Source: Gnetum montanum (lineage: Eukaryota > Streptophyta > Gnetopsida > Gnetales > Gnetaceae). From it: a stretch of DNA of 64,000 nt. Positions 1 through 9,226 of the stretch are shown in pieces. Under the pieces are notes generated by a model. It worked only from the letters and a program-made list of their open reading frames with translations, was not told the origin of the DNA and did not search any database. Every line of letters begins with the position of its first letter. Position 1 is the first letter of the stretch. Made by a program: the position numbers and the translations under genes. The DNA is taken from assembly GCA_015680685.1 (NCBI GenBank), contig MNCI01018080.1:289630-353629 (forward strand). The letters run 5' to 3'.

Positions 1-230
1 CCAGCGTATTACGCCTAGCATCCATCAGCGTATACGCCCCAGCGTATTGCGCTAGCATCCATCCAGCATGTATGCCCAGCGTACACGCCCGGCGTTTTAC
101 GCCCAGCGTATACGCTGGCCTGTTGTAGTGTGTACGCCCAGTGTATACGCCCGCCCCACAGCGTATACGCCCAGCGTATGTAACACTTGTAAATTAAATC
201 CGACTTGATGTAGCGTATACGCCCACGTGT
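1..230. repeat. Palindromic GCGTATACGC short-repeat array in U3
   Basis: About a dozen copies of a CCAGCGTATACGCC-like word are packed into 230 bp, with spacers of variable length. The core GCGTATACGC is its own reverse complement. Variants include GCGTATTACGCC, GCGTACACGCC and GCGTTTTACGCC. The array lies just upstream of the TATA box at 264, where enhancers are expected in an LTR U3. Confidence 0.8.
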
Positions 231-263
231 CTCCCAGTCCGATTTTCCCGGTAACCCTACCCC

Positions 264-271
264 TATAAATA
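264..271 (+). promoter_or_regulatory. LTR TATA box
   Basis: TATAAATA stands in a CCCC context, about 30 bp upstream of a TTTTCAGGGGCGAC stretch that is a reasonable start-site region. It marks the + orientation of this LTR. Confidence 0.65.
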
Positions 272-796
272 GCCTAGTTTTCTGCATTTTCAGGGGCGAC
301 AAAAATTTCTAATCAGAGCCTAAAACCCTCTACGCTGGAAGTCCTGTACGCCGAGCACAGTCTCTACGCTCCACCTACAGTGTCCTAGCTGAGTCATTCC
401 TACACACGCCGGGGCCTTTCGTCCACCTTGTGTCAAAGCCACAACTGCGTTTAGACTGGTGCACTTTGTAATCAATTCTTAATACAAAACAGTTTACATT
501 TTGCTTTGATTTATTGCAGTTTTCTTCTTTTTTTAGTTTACATTTACAGGCTCATTTACATTATCGTGCTTGTTTACGGTTTACATTTAAGGTGCATTGT
601 TTACGTATAACCCAACGTGTTGTAGCGGCAAACGTTGGGGAAGTCCTTGTTTGATCCGCGTGTGGACCATTCAAGGCACTCTGCCTTCGTCCATTCCAGC
701 TTGCCCTCAAGCGGAGGCAGGGTCGACTGTGCTTGTCCGTAGATCTTTCGGTGCTCGTAACGTTCCAGCCTTGCACCGACTATTTCGGTCGGTACA

Positions 797-1010
797 ACCA
801 GGAGATAAGGTTATTTGACCGGAACCCCACACATGTACCCCAAAAGAAAAAATTCCAAACATTGTGGGAGGAACCCTATATATTTGATCAAACCTTTTCC
901 TCTAGGGCCATGTTGATCTACAAACCTAACAACCCAAATAAAAAGTAGTTGGTCAATATCCAACAAGTCAAACCTTTCCTAGAACCAAGATAGGCCAGTG
1001 TAAATACCGC
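797..1010 (+). pseudogene. Integrase C-terminal remnant, element C
   Basis: The segment aligns with the minus strand of A around 14130-14300: both share GA.ATAAGGT, GGAA.CCCACACATGTACC, a TTCCAAACA.T.TGG block and GGGGCC/AGGGCC followed by CAAACCT. It is the tail of integrase downstream of the catalytic core. The frame is broken by stops (for example in GATAAGGTTATTTGA). The core domain is not in the window. Confidence 0.6.
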
Positions 1011-1060
1011 CTCAATAGATGGACAACCATGTTCTATTTTTCAGATCTCCTCCCTCTAAC

Positions 1061-1080
1061 TCAATCATGGGGGAGATGGT
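1061..1080 (+). other. Buried polypurine-tract-like site, element C
   Basis: TCAATCATGGGGGAGATGGT matches the purine tract before the C 3' LTR (AGTCATGGGGATA) and its counterpart in A at 14031-14050. It marks the end of pol and the start of the spacer. It may be a relic of an ancestral 3' end or a second plus-strand primer. Confidence 0.5.
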
Positions 1081-3177
1081 CATCTGTGTTGACCATTACC
1101 ATGGCCTCTTAGTTTTTCTACCTTTTTGTTTTTCACATTTCTGATTTTACAAATTTTTGGTTTTTGAATTTTTCTAATTTTACACCATATTTAGTACCTT
1201 TAAACTTTCTTGATTATTTTATACTTTCTTTTATATTTTACTTTATTTTGATTTTTTTGTTTAAATGTGATATTTTCTCATTTTTGCTAATAAATTTGCT
1301 TTATTATCATAAGACACAATGCCACTGTTGTTGTTTACTAATGATGGTTTGTGGTTAATGTGTGATTGTCAATGTTTGGTTTCTATTTTTGAATTCTCAT
1401 GTCTAATGACTTTGACATGGTTTATTTTTCATGGAACAAGTAATGAGTCCACATCCTCCGCCCATCCAATGAACTCTATGGTTTTCCTTGTTCTGGAAAT
1501 TTGAGGTGCCTTTTCGTTAAAGAAACTTTTAATCAATTGGTAACCTTGGTAGTTCTAGAATTAGGAAGGATTCAAAGGTTTGTAAATGGTGTGATTTCAA
1601 GGGAACTCAATACTCTTTGTACTCTTCTACTTGCTTGAGTGCTTTAGTGTGTTTCATGAACTTCTTACCGTTCCATACCACCCAATAATAGGAAGTCAAA
1701 TAAGTCATTGCATAGTGTGGTTCCCATTCAAAAAAGAAAAAGAAAAAGAAAAGAAAAATAATGGGAATTCAAAGCACACCCCTTCGACATGAATAAGTCT
1801 TCGCATGGTGTGGTTCCTATTTCAAAAAAAAAAAACAATGGAAATTCAAAGCACATCCCTTGGACAAAGAAAAGGGCTACAAGCACTAGTTATGGGACTT
1901 GAATAACATGCACCTATGCTTGATGGTCCCTTTTAACTAGGGCCCTCTCTCTCACTTCCTACTTCTCTTTTCCTCTTTTTGTGGAATGGTGGTTGTATTG
2001 CAGAAGCATTCTTATGTCTCAAGTGGATGGATCAGTCTTAGAGTGGTGATATGAAGTCACTGAAAGTGGTTGGTTTTGGTCTAGATTGAGAATGGAACTT
2101 CTCGAGTCATTTTAACCACAAGTTCCACAAGGGACTTCTTACGACCTCAATTTGGAACTCCATTCCACCTTCTCTATCATCCATCCGTGCTACCATAACT
2201 CACCTCACTGCTAAGTTCTATGTTATGCTCTATGTCTTGATTTGATGTGGTGGGATTCTTGAGTGGATTCTTTCATGTTGGTCCTTAACTTATCATGATC
2301 ATTAAATTGAATATGGGGCCCACAAACTCCTTAGTTGAGGTTATGCAAGGGCAAAAAGGGCATGAGCCTACTATGGGGAGGACCCACTTTCATAGCTTTT
2401 GGCTTGATTAGTTAAGGTTCCTTACCTTTGACATCACTACAATCCTATATTTTGCATTTTTCATTGCATAAATCACTTAATATTCCTTAATCTTTCATTT
2501 CATTCATCCACTAAATCAATTTTTCTCCATTTTTCCAAATTTATGAGCTTAAACACCTTCTTCTCATGTTTTCATACTATTCTTGGTCTTTTCAGCTTCC
2601 ATTTGATCCCAATTTCATCTAAAATTGCTTGTATTTTAAAGGTTTTACCAAGTCAATGGTGGTCATTGACTGCATCGATGAGGCCTCATCAACATAGTGC
2701 TTAGATCCTATATATACCACTGGATACTTTGGTGTTTTTTCCAAATTGCTCATAACACATAGGGAAACTTTTGCAATTTTTTAGAGCCCAAAATCTTCCA
2801 GAGCTCATAACTTCCCAATCATTTGTCTAAATCACTCTGTTTTTCAATCTTGTGCTTACCAAAGGTAAGATCTTTATCGTGGGGGCCACAAACCTTAAGG
2901 TTTCCAAGATGAAAAATCAATAAAATTTTTTGAAATTTTTTCTAACTCCCCCAAGGGTTACTAATATTAACCACATATAAACATAAACTTTTTCAAGGGT
3001 TAACCCCTCCAATAACCTCTGGGATGAATTATTCATAATAACACATAAAATAAAGGATTAATTAAATCATCCATAATCACAACTTAGCCAAGTGTAATTA
3101 TCCTCAAGAGTTAAGGTATCCCAATTGTTTTAAGGTTACACAATAATTGTTAATTCATGGTCTTATTGTGATTACAA
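1081..3177 (+). other. Spacer between pol and extra ORF, element C
   Basis: AT-rich, stop-dense sequence with no convincing protein. Short purine-rich runs occur near 1730-1760 and 1825. Two near-repeats (1706-1800 and 1805-1860) contain 'GGAATTCAAAGCACA(C/T)CCCTT'. Blocks align with the A and B spacers, for example GGG.GGACCCACTT near 2380 versus A near 12795. An LTR-like promoter region lies at about 2660-2720. Confidence 0.65.
2660..2720 (+). promoter_or_regulatory. Internal LTR-like promoter, element C (TATA 2709-2716)
   Basis: The stretch holds GTCATTGACTGCATCGATGAGGCC and TATATATACC, split here by AACATAGTGCTTAG. It parallels the C LTR U3 near 7040-7119 (GTTGACGAGGCC..., GATGAGGCCCCATCGATG, TATAAATA). 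It lies about 460 bp upstream of the extra ORF start. A and B have a TATA in the equivalent place, so the extra ORF probably had its own promoter. Confidence 0.5.
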
Positions 3178-6100
3178 ATGGCACCCAAACAAAAACGTTT
3201 GTAGAAAAGAGAATCCTCACAACCATAGGAGAAACAACCTAGAGCTGGAAGGGGATAGCAAGAATAAGGCCAAGAACTACCAGAGGCAACCCATGTAACT
3301 GGACCTCTTCGAGAGGAGCCCGAAGTGGAATCTATCCAATAGATTCTAGAGGAAGAAGTGCCAACTGAGTAATCATAAAGAGGAGAAGTGCCTGGACTCA
3401 TGTCAAGGCTTGAGGTCATGTTGACTCAAGCTTGCCTAGACATCATTTAGTCCTGAGACATTCAAAGATCGGTTCTTCAAGAGATCAACTTTAGGCCATT
3501 TTTGGGGAAAGCCCCAAAGGATGTTAAGACATAATTGCAAATCTCTCCATGTGGCTAGTCATCACATCCAGTGGAGAATGGTACATGGGAGAGACCTGTC
3601 TCTTCTGTAGTAGCCGAAGGCTAGGGTCCATTGTTAAGATCAATAACATTCAAGTGTCCTACTTTGCAGAAGCCTTTGCATAGGCACTTGGGTTGCCTGA
3701 CATAGGAACATAGTTGTCTAAATTATCTACAAAAGGCAATCCTGAGGCCAAAAGGGAGTGGACTCGACGATGTTACAGGGTGGATCGGTAAATGTTACAG
3801 GGAATTGACGTGGTTAAATTATAATGTTCTAATTTGGAAAATGCTTGTAAATATTTCTTTTGTAATATACGAATATTAAGGTTATTGGCTTTTTCAAAGA
3901 ATGTGTAGGATGATCTGTAAAGTAGATTTTGTGCATTTTAACCATAATAAGGAAAGTTGGATCACCACCTAAATTGTAGGAGCTAGAGTGAATAATAAGG
4001 AAAAATTAATAGGAACAATAATGAAAACATTTTCAGATACTATCAAAATATACCATAAACCATAAAAACTAAAGTTTACTAGTGAAGTAAATTGAACATA
4101 TTCATCAAATAGGGTAACTTGATAGCCAACAACTTCGAATAGCAGCGTTATATAGTTTTATGCCTTTGAAATGAATTTTTAATGTGTAATAAACTTCTAC
4201 AAGCAAAAATCCATGAACAATTTAATATTTTCATGATTTAATTAGCATTCATTGTGTACCTAGAAAATTCTGAGAACATTATTTCATAGTTCTTTGAAAG
4301 TAATTTGCTCAACTATAAGGATTTCATTCTTTTATTTTTCAGTTAACATTTTCAAAGTGATTACTGTTTGATAATGAACATACTTCTTTCAAAAGCATCA
4401 TGAAGAATATTTCTAAGAGGCTTCAGTTGATTGTATTATTGTATGGTGCTTACAGTGTTATCAATAGCAGAACATTTATTAACAATGAAAACAATTATGC
4501 CTATTTGGTGACAACTCTAGATCCAATACCTTTGGAAGTTTTCACCCTACAGGTACCAAGTCTACTCACTTATTTTTAGTTTTCCTAATAAGCTATGTTT
4601 ATCATTTTTGTTTTTACAATGTAGATACTGCAATGCTTGCATTAGGATAGTATAGAACTTCTCTTTTAATTGTGTGTATATTTCTTTGTATAATGGAACT
4701 TCTTTTTTAATTGTGTGTGTATTTCTTTATGTAATAACAAGTATTTTCCAAATATTTACAAGGAAGGAATATGATGCACTCACACTGATGGAGCAGATTT
4801 ATTTCAAGATTGCAACCTATCACCTCAATCCAACGATGAGGCCAAGCAAATTGATTGCTTTCTTTGCCCAAGCATGCATCGCTCTTAGCGAGAAGTTCCC
4901 TGTTAACATTCCACAACTGCTATACTTGGAAATTGAAAAACATTTCAAAGAAAATGAACATGGAAGGAATAACCTACCCTTTCCATGCCTCATTAGAAAA
5001 CTTTGCAAAAGGGTAGGCATTGTTCGCTACTCTAGTGACACTCTTAGCCATGTTCCCTTGGCCTCATGGGCAGAAATTATGAAAGATAAAATGCCAATGA
5101 CAACCTAAGAAGAGAAGCTACTACCACCACCACCCACTCAGGAAACAACACCAAAGCCTTTCGCAACCATTGAGCATCTATGCGAAATCCAAGAATAGCT
5201 CTTGAGTGAACAAGAGCAATAAGCAAGAATGAGTGGGATGGATCCATTTATGTATTGGCCAACGATGAGTCACCTTAACGAGGTGGCCCGAATAGTTATC
5301 CAGATGGAGAGAGGTGGTTCCATTTTCTTTGCCCAAAGAACATAGTTACCTTCGAGGTCAAATTAGGTAACGGTGTCATTAGCAATACATCATCTATTCC
5401 CAAAAATCTTTGGGAATGTTGCCACTTTCTTGGTGAGGTTGGAGGAAGGTGAAGAGACAACTGTCTTGGTGATGTAGCACCAAGGGTAGAAGAAATGGTA
5501 GAAGTGGTAGTTGACCATGTAGCTAAAGCATTGAATGCACCTGTGACATCTGTACCAAACGTATCTACACTCCAAGATGTGTAGATGTTTGCAAGCACGG
5601 TCAGCGATAAGTTAGATGTAACTCAACATAAAAAACTATTGGAACAACTAGTAGGAATTGGGAAACTAACTCCAGATATCTTTGATCTTCTAGGGAACAT
5701 CACTGCAACCTAGCCAGAGCTACTAAATACAAGGGGTAGATGTATTATTTTGAAGGGACAACTAGAAACGACCCAAGAGAAAAATCAATGCTTAGCCATG
5801 GAGGTTGCCGAACTTTGTGCCTGACTTGTAGAACAAACAATCCTCAGCCCAGTAGTGACAAGAGATGAAGCTAACAAACAACTTCAAGAACAAGTTCAAA
5901 AGGCTGAAGAGGAGGTAGTGATAGCCATCTTTAAACAATCCTTCGTAGAAGCTGACGCACTCAATCAAAAAGGACTTGAATCAGATGTGCTAGGAAAATG
6001 AATCATTGACTACATAGAATCATAGCCTGATAAATGTTGATGTGCAAAAAGATCAGATACAAGAATTCATTCATCAATAGTAGGAGCAACTTGCTAAGGT

Positions 6101-6766
6101 AAATACTAAATTAAGAAAATTTACTGTAGAAAATCACAATTTGTTAATGGAGGAGGTATACACCTTATGCCAAAAATCAACCATTGAGATTGTTGCCTAG
6201 AAGAATGAAGCCCTAAAATTTGAGAAAGTGAAGAATCACTATAGGGACCAGGTTGGCCTATAGAAGGAAGTAAATGAAAAAGAAATCTATATGGCAAAGG
6301 TGAAAATGAATGAAGCACCACAAAGATACCAAGCAAAAAGCTTGAGACTGCTAACGCTAAACTCGAAGTTCTCAAAGGATGATTCAGAGAACAATAATCC
6401 ATCATTGAGAACCTAGCTAGACAGATGAATGACTACTAGGAGTTAAAGAACACAATGAGAGTGTTTGGCATTGAACACAAATAGTTTGCTACCTAGTTTG
6501 TCGATGCCAAGGAGTTATTTCTAGCAATATTGTGTCCTTGGGATGCGCTTGTTCCAACCCACATTGGGGAAGCTACGTGGATAGTGCATGATCCTAAGAG
6601 TAAGGAGAAGAAAATGAAAGCACTACTAGATGCTTTCCACCTCCCACCTAGAGTTGTTGTAGTAGTAGTAGTAGGACAATTGTAGCCACCTCAACCATTG
6701 CTAGTGCATGAAGCTGGCAAAGGTCCTTTAGAGCCTCAAGAACCACCACCTCCTAGGACTGTTTAA
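3178..6766 (+). pseudogene. Athila-like extra ORF (PF20167-like plus coiled coil), element C
   Basis: The start is ATG at 3178 (MAPKQKRL), matching MAPKSRHP in A. The order visible is: a basic N-terminus, then LTQACLDII near 3430 (A has LTQACLDAI), then a PF20167-like core at about 4755-5060. The core contains YHLNPTMRPSK, LLYLEIEKHFKE and PFPCLIRKLCKRVGI. A long Glu/Gln/Lys-rich coiled-coil-like tail follows, with a proline-rich end EPPPPRTV before TAA at 6764-6766. Stops and frameshifts are frequent, and a ~0.95 kb insert splits the core (3805-4748). The position after integrase is that of the env-like ORF of Athila elements, but I see no signal peptide or envelope features. The function is unknown; a DNA-binding or virion-associated accessory role is speculation. 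Confidence 0.65.
3805..4748. other. Foreign insert splitting the C extra ORF, exon-like segment inside
   Basis: In A and B the codons for W..(R/K/*)CYG.E run straight into (R/K)KE(F/Y)G. In C, GWIGKCYR and RKEYDAL are separated by about 0.95 kb of AT-rich DNA. Ends are approximate and no target duplication or terminal repeat was found. Inside, 4343-4552 is exactly 210 bp, preceded by TTTTATTTTTCAG and followed by CTACAG|GTACC. It is open for 70 codons except one TGA, and includes YAYLVTTLDPIPLEVF. This looks like a captured host exon with flanking intron sequence. I do not recognise the gene. Confidence 0.45.
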
Positions 6767-6992
6767 TTTTCTCCAACAAGCTTCACACCATCAAGGAATA
6801 TGTTATCCAATTTTTGAAGAGTTGAATCATGGTGTTCAATTTTATGTCTTGAACACCTTCATTTTTTGTAATGTGTTAATTTGCACACCATTTTTTGTCA
6901 AGTCAGTCAGTTTGTTTTGTGTGAAGAAAAGTTAGTCAATAATCCCAAACCTTCCTAATTTTGTAATAGAACTCAAGGAAAAGTTTTTATTT

Positions 6993-7005
6993 AGTCATGG
7001 GGATA
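6993..7005 (+). other. Polypurine tract, element C
   Basis: AGTCATGGGGATA abuts the LTR start TGATAAGT at 7006. It matches the GTCGTGGGGGTA tract of element A on the minus strand and primes plus-strand synthesis in this class. The 230 bp between the extra ORF stop and this site hold nothing else I can identify. Confidence 0.75.
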
Positions 7006-7912
7006 TGATAAGTCACGTTAAGTTGGCTATGTTGACGAGGCCTAGTCAATGCATCTTACTAGGTGTTGATGAGGCCCCATCGATGTAGTGTCAATTTTCT
7101 TGATTTTTGGCTATAAATATGTGCTTACAGCTACATTTATGGCATAAGTAAATTGTAGTTGTAATCAAGCTCTTACATTTTTTCTATTTGAAAGTTAGAA
7201 TTTTTCCTCTAAGTGCTTTTAGCAGGAGTCATTGAGTTTACAGATTTTTATTTGAGCATTGTTGTACCTAAGCACAATAGTGTGTGCAGTAATAAAGATG
7301 AGCTTTCTATTAAAGTTTGCAGCACTTTGGATAGATTAGCTATTTTATTTATGTATTTAATGGTTTTAGTTATTTATTAAATGTTTTGAATTAGTTATTA
7401 AATATTTCCCAGTTATTACATTAATGAGACAATTAAGCGAGATAGATTACACACATAAGTATGATTTCTTCAAGTGTAACATGTACTCGCTTGGTAATCC
7501 CAACAACGTTATTGCTTGGTACACCTAGTAGCATAGCACTTGGTCACCTAATAGTAGATACGTGGGTTCAGGACATGCACTGAAAGTGGGAATAGATACT
7601 TATCTTAGGATTATTTAAATGATTAGTTAATTAGTTAATTTAGATTAGTTAATCAAATCCATTTTTATATACAATTCAAACACCCAACTATAAAATATAA
7701 AAATGATAAAAATCAAATGCCTCAATTAAACTTAACCATACCAATGAACATCACAAATGTAATTGGGAAGATAATGATTAACCTTAAGGCTAGATTCACT
7801 TCCTAAAGGGCTAGTGCACTGGAAATAAGAAAGTCCACGAAATTCGATTAGATCATGCATGAATGCTTTGTGATTTGTATGGTTAGGCATAGGGGTACCT
7901 CACCACTCATCA
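7006..7912 (+). mobile_element. 3' LTR of element C
   Basis: 907 bp beginning TGATAAG and ending CTCATCA, the same TGATGA...TCATCA inverted ends as in A and B. TATAAATA at 7112-7119 is followed by an AATAAAGATGAGCTTT word (near 7290) found in all family LTRs, a likely polyadenylation region. The last 60 bp (GTATGGTTAGGCATAGGGGTACCTC, split here after GGCAT) match the A LTR end. Confidence 0.8.
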
Positions 7913-8089
7913 ATTGGCAACCCTAGTCTTATAAATAGAGGTTGAAAACACAAATTTCATGTTAGTTTCTTGAGATCTTGATTACATTGTTGAGATCTTA
8001 AGAGATCATGACCACTTATAATAGACTTTCCAACATCACTAGTGCACTCCATGGCCACACTTGTGTCTCTAAGAGTAGCATTGGCCTAC
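7913..8089 (+). mobile_element. Element D fragment, probably LTR with TATA
   Basis: 177 bp trapped between the C LTR and the A LTR. TATAAATAGAGG at about 7931 looks like an LTR promoter, followed by repeated GAGATCTT words. The last five bases CCTAC (8085-8089) are A's left target duplication, so the fragment continues at 21236. Assignment to the D LTR is inferred from the nesting. Note ATTGGCAACCC right after the C LTR, which resembles a decayed tRNA-Asp primer site. Confidence 0.4.
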
Positions 8090-8986
8090 TAATAAGTGGC
8101 GAGGTACCCCTACGCCCAACCATATGAATCACAGGCGTTCACACATGACTTGGTCGAATTCCGTAGACTATAAGCACTTGCATACACCAAACTCTAGCTA
8201 GCAAAACCTTATGTTAGAATGGTCGTTGTCTTCCCAACCTCACTTGTGATGTTTTAATGCATTGGTTAAGTGAGATTGAGGTAAATGATTTTTATTGGTT
8301 TTATCTTTATCTTCTAAAATCTACTTCTTGAAATGTAAGAAATGGAGTGTTGCATAATCTATAATTGTTCTATTCTATCTCTTAACTCTCCCTAGCATAA
8401 GCAACCGATCCCATCTTCTATGCACATCCTGAGCATCCCCTAACCACTGCTAGGTTACCAGACGTTAAGCATCACTGGGTTGCCAAGTGTTGGGCTTACG
8501 TTTGAGACAGATGTACTCATGGTTTTTATATAATATAAAAGAGCAATAAAAATAAAGTGATAACAATGAAGACGTAAGAAATTATTAAATCATGGAAATA
8601 TTAAACTATTTAAATGCTTAAATTATTAAATCCAAATGCTACAAGGAATGCTTAAAAAGCTCATCTTTATTGCTGGTCACACCAATGGTCTCAGGTACAT
8701 TAGGGCTTGAATAAAGAGCCGAACACCTTTCTCACACTTGCTACAAGCACTTGGAAAATATTCTAACTCTTACAGGAACAAACTGCAAGAGTCTAGATAC
8801 AACTACTCAAAAGATGCCTAAGTGCGACAAGTGCACACTTATTTATAGCTAGAGATAGACTCTGCGTAAACGAGGCCACATCAACGCATGGACAAATGCG
8901 TCGATGGGGCCACCTCAACGTAGCTGCGTATATCGGGCTCCATTGACATGGCCCAGTTGACATATCGACTAATGAGCACTTCATCA
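8090..8986 (-). mobile_element. 3' LTR of element A
   Basis: Read on the minus strand it begins TGATGAAGTGC and ends near CCTCGCCACTTATTA (TCATCA decayed by transitions). TATA is at 8840-8847 (minus). It has the same length as the partner LTR at 20339; over the first 100 bp I count about nine differences by eye. Confidence 0.85.
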
Positions 8987-9001
8987 TACCCCCACGACTA
9001 T
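8987..9001 (-). other. Polypurine tract, element A
   Basis: The minus strand reads CATAGTCGTGGGGGTA directly before the LTR start TGATGAAG. The 225 bp between this tract and the end of the extra ORF hold no other feature I can support. Confidence 0.75.
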
Positions 9002-9226
9002 GTGAAAACTCGTCCTTGAGTTTATTACAATTTCAAAGGTATGAAGTTATTACAACATACATGATAAAATACATCTACATAGATACTGACTTTATTGATG
9101 TACCAAGTGCCTAAGTGTATAGATAATAATGAATTACAAAATGATGGTGTTTAGAGACAAAATTGAATACCCTGATGATCCTGGATTCTCCACTATGTTT
9201 TAAGATGCTCAAGTTGCTAAAGAAGG

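Larger units (their letters stand above)
1..796 (+). mobile_element. LTR (3' part) of a Tat/Ogre-like element
   Basis: The sequence reads as a + oriented LTR whose start lies left of the window. It has a palindrome-rich U3, a TATA box at 264-271, a TACGCT-containing R/U5 and a CA terminus at 796 (...GGTCGGTACA). The 3' half aligns by eye with the minus strand of the E LTR at 47611-49758. Shared blocks include AAGTCC.TG..TGATC, ACCATTCA.GGCAC, GCCCTCA and the terminal GGTCG.TACA. Immediately after 796 the sequence becomes Athila-type integrase (GGAGATAAGG...), so this LTR interrupts element C. It could be a solo LTR or the 3' LTR of a full element; the left edge is needed to tell. The predicted target duplication begins ACCAG at 797. 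Confidence 0.7.
797..7912 (+). mobile_element. Element C: Athila-like retrotransposon, right part
   Basis: C holds, in + orientation, the integrase C-terminal end, a buried polypurine tract, a spacer, the extra ORF, the 3' polypurine tract and a 907-bp LTR. The order and sequence match elements A and B read on the minus strand. The left part (LTR, gag, most of pol) is outside the window, beyond the Tat-like LTR at 1-796. The 3' LTR ends at 7912 and is followed by ATTGG, the predicted target duplication into element D. Confidence 0.8.

Noticed and set aside
1-230. Short regular palindromic repeats resembling a CRISPR array
   Set aside because: Repeats are about 10-14 bp with irregular, non-unique spacers, in a plant LTR U3. 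No cas-like genes and no prokaryotic context.
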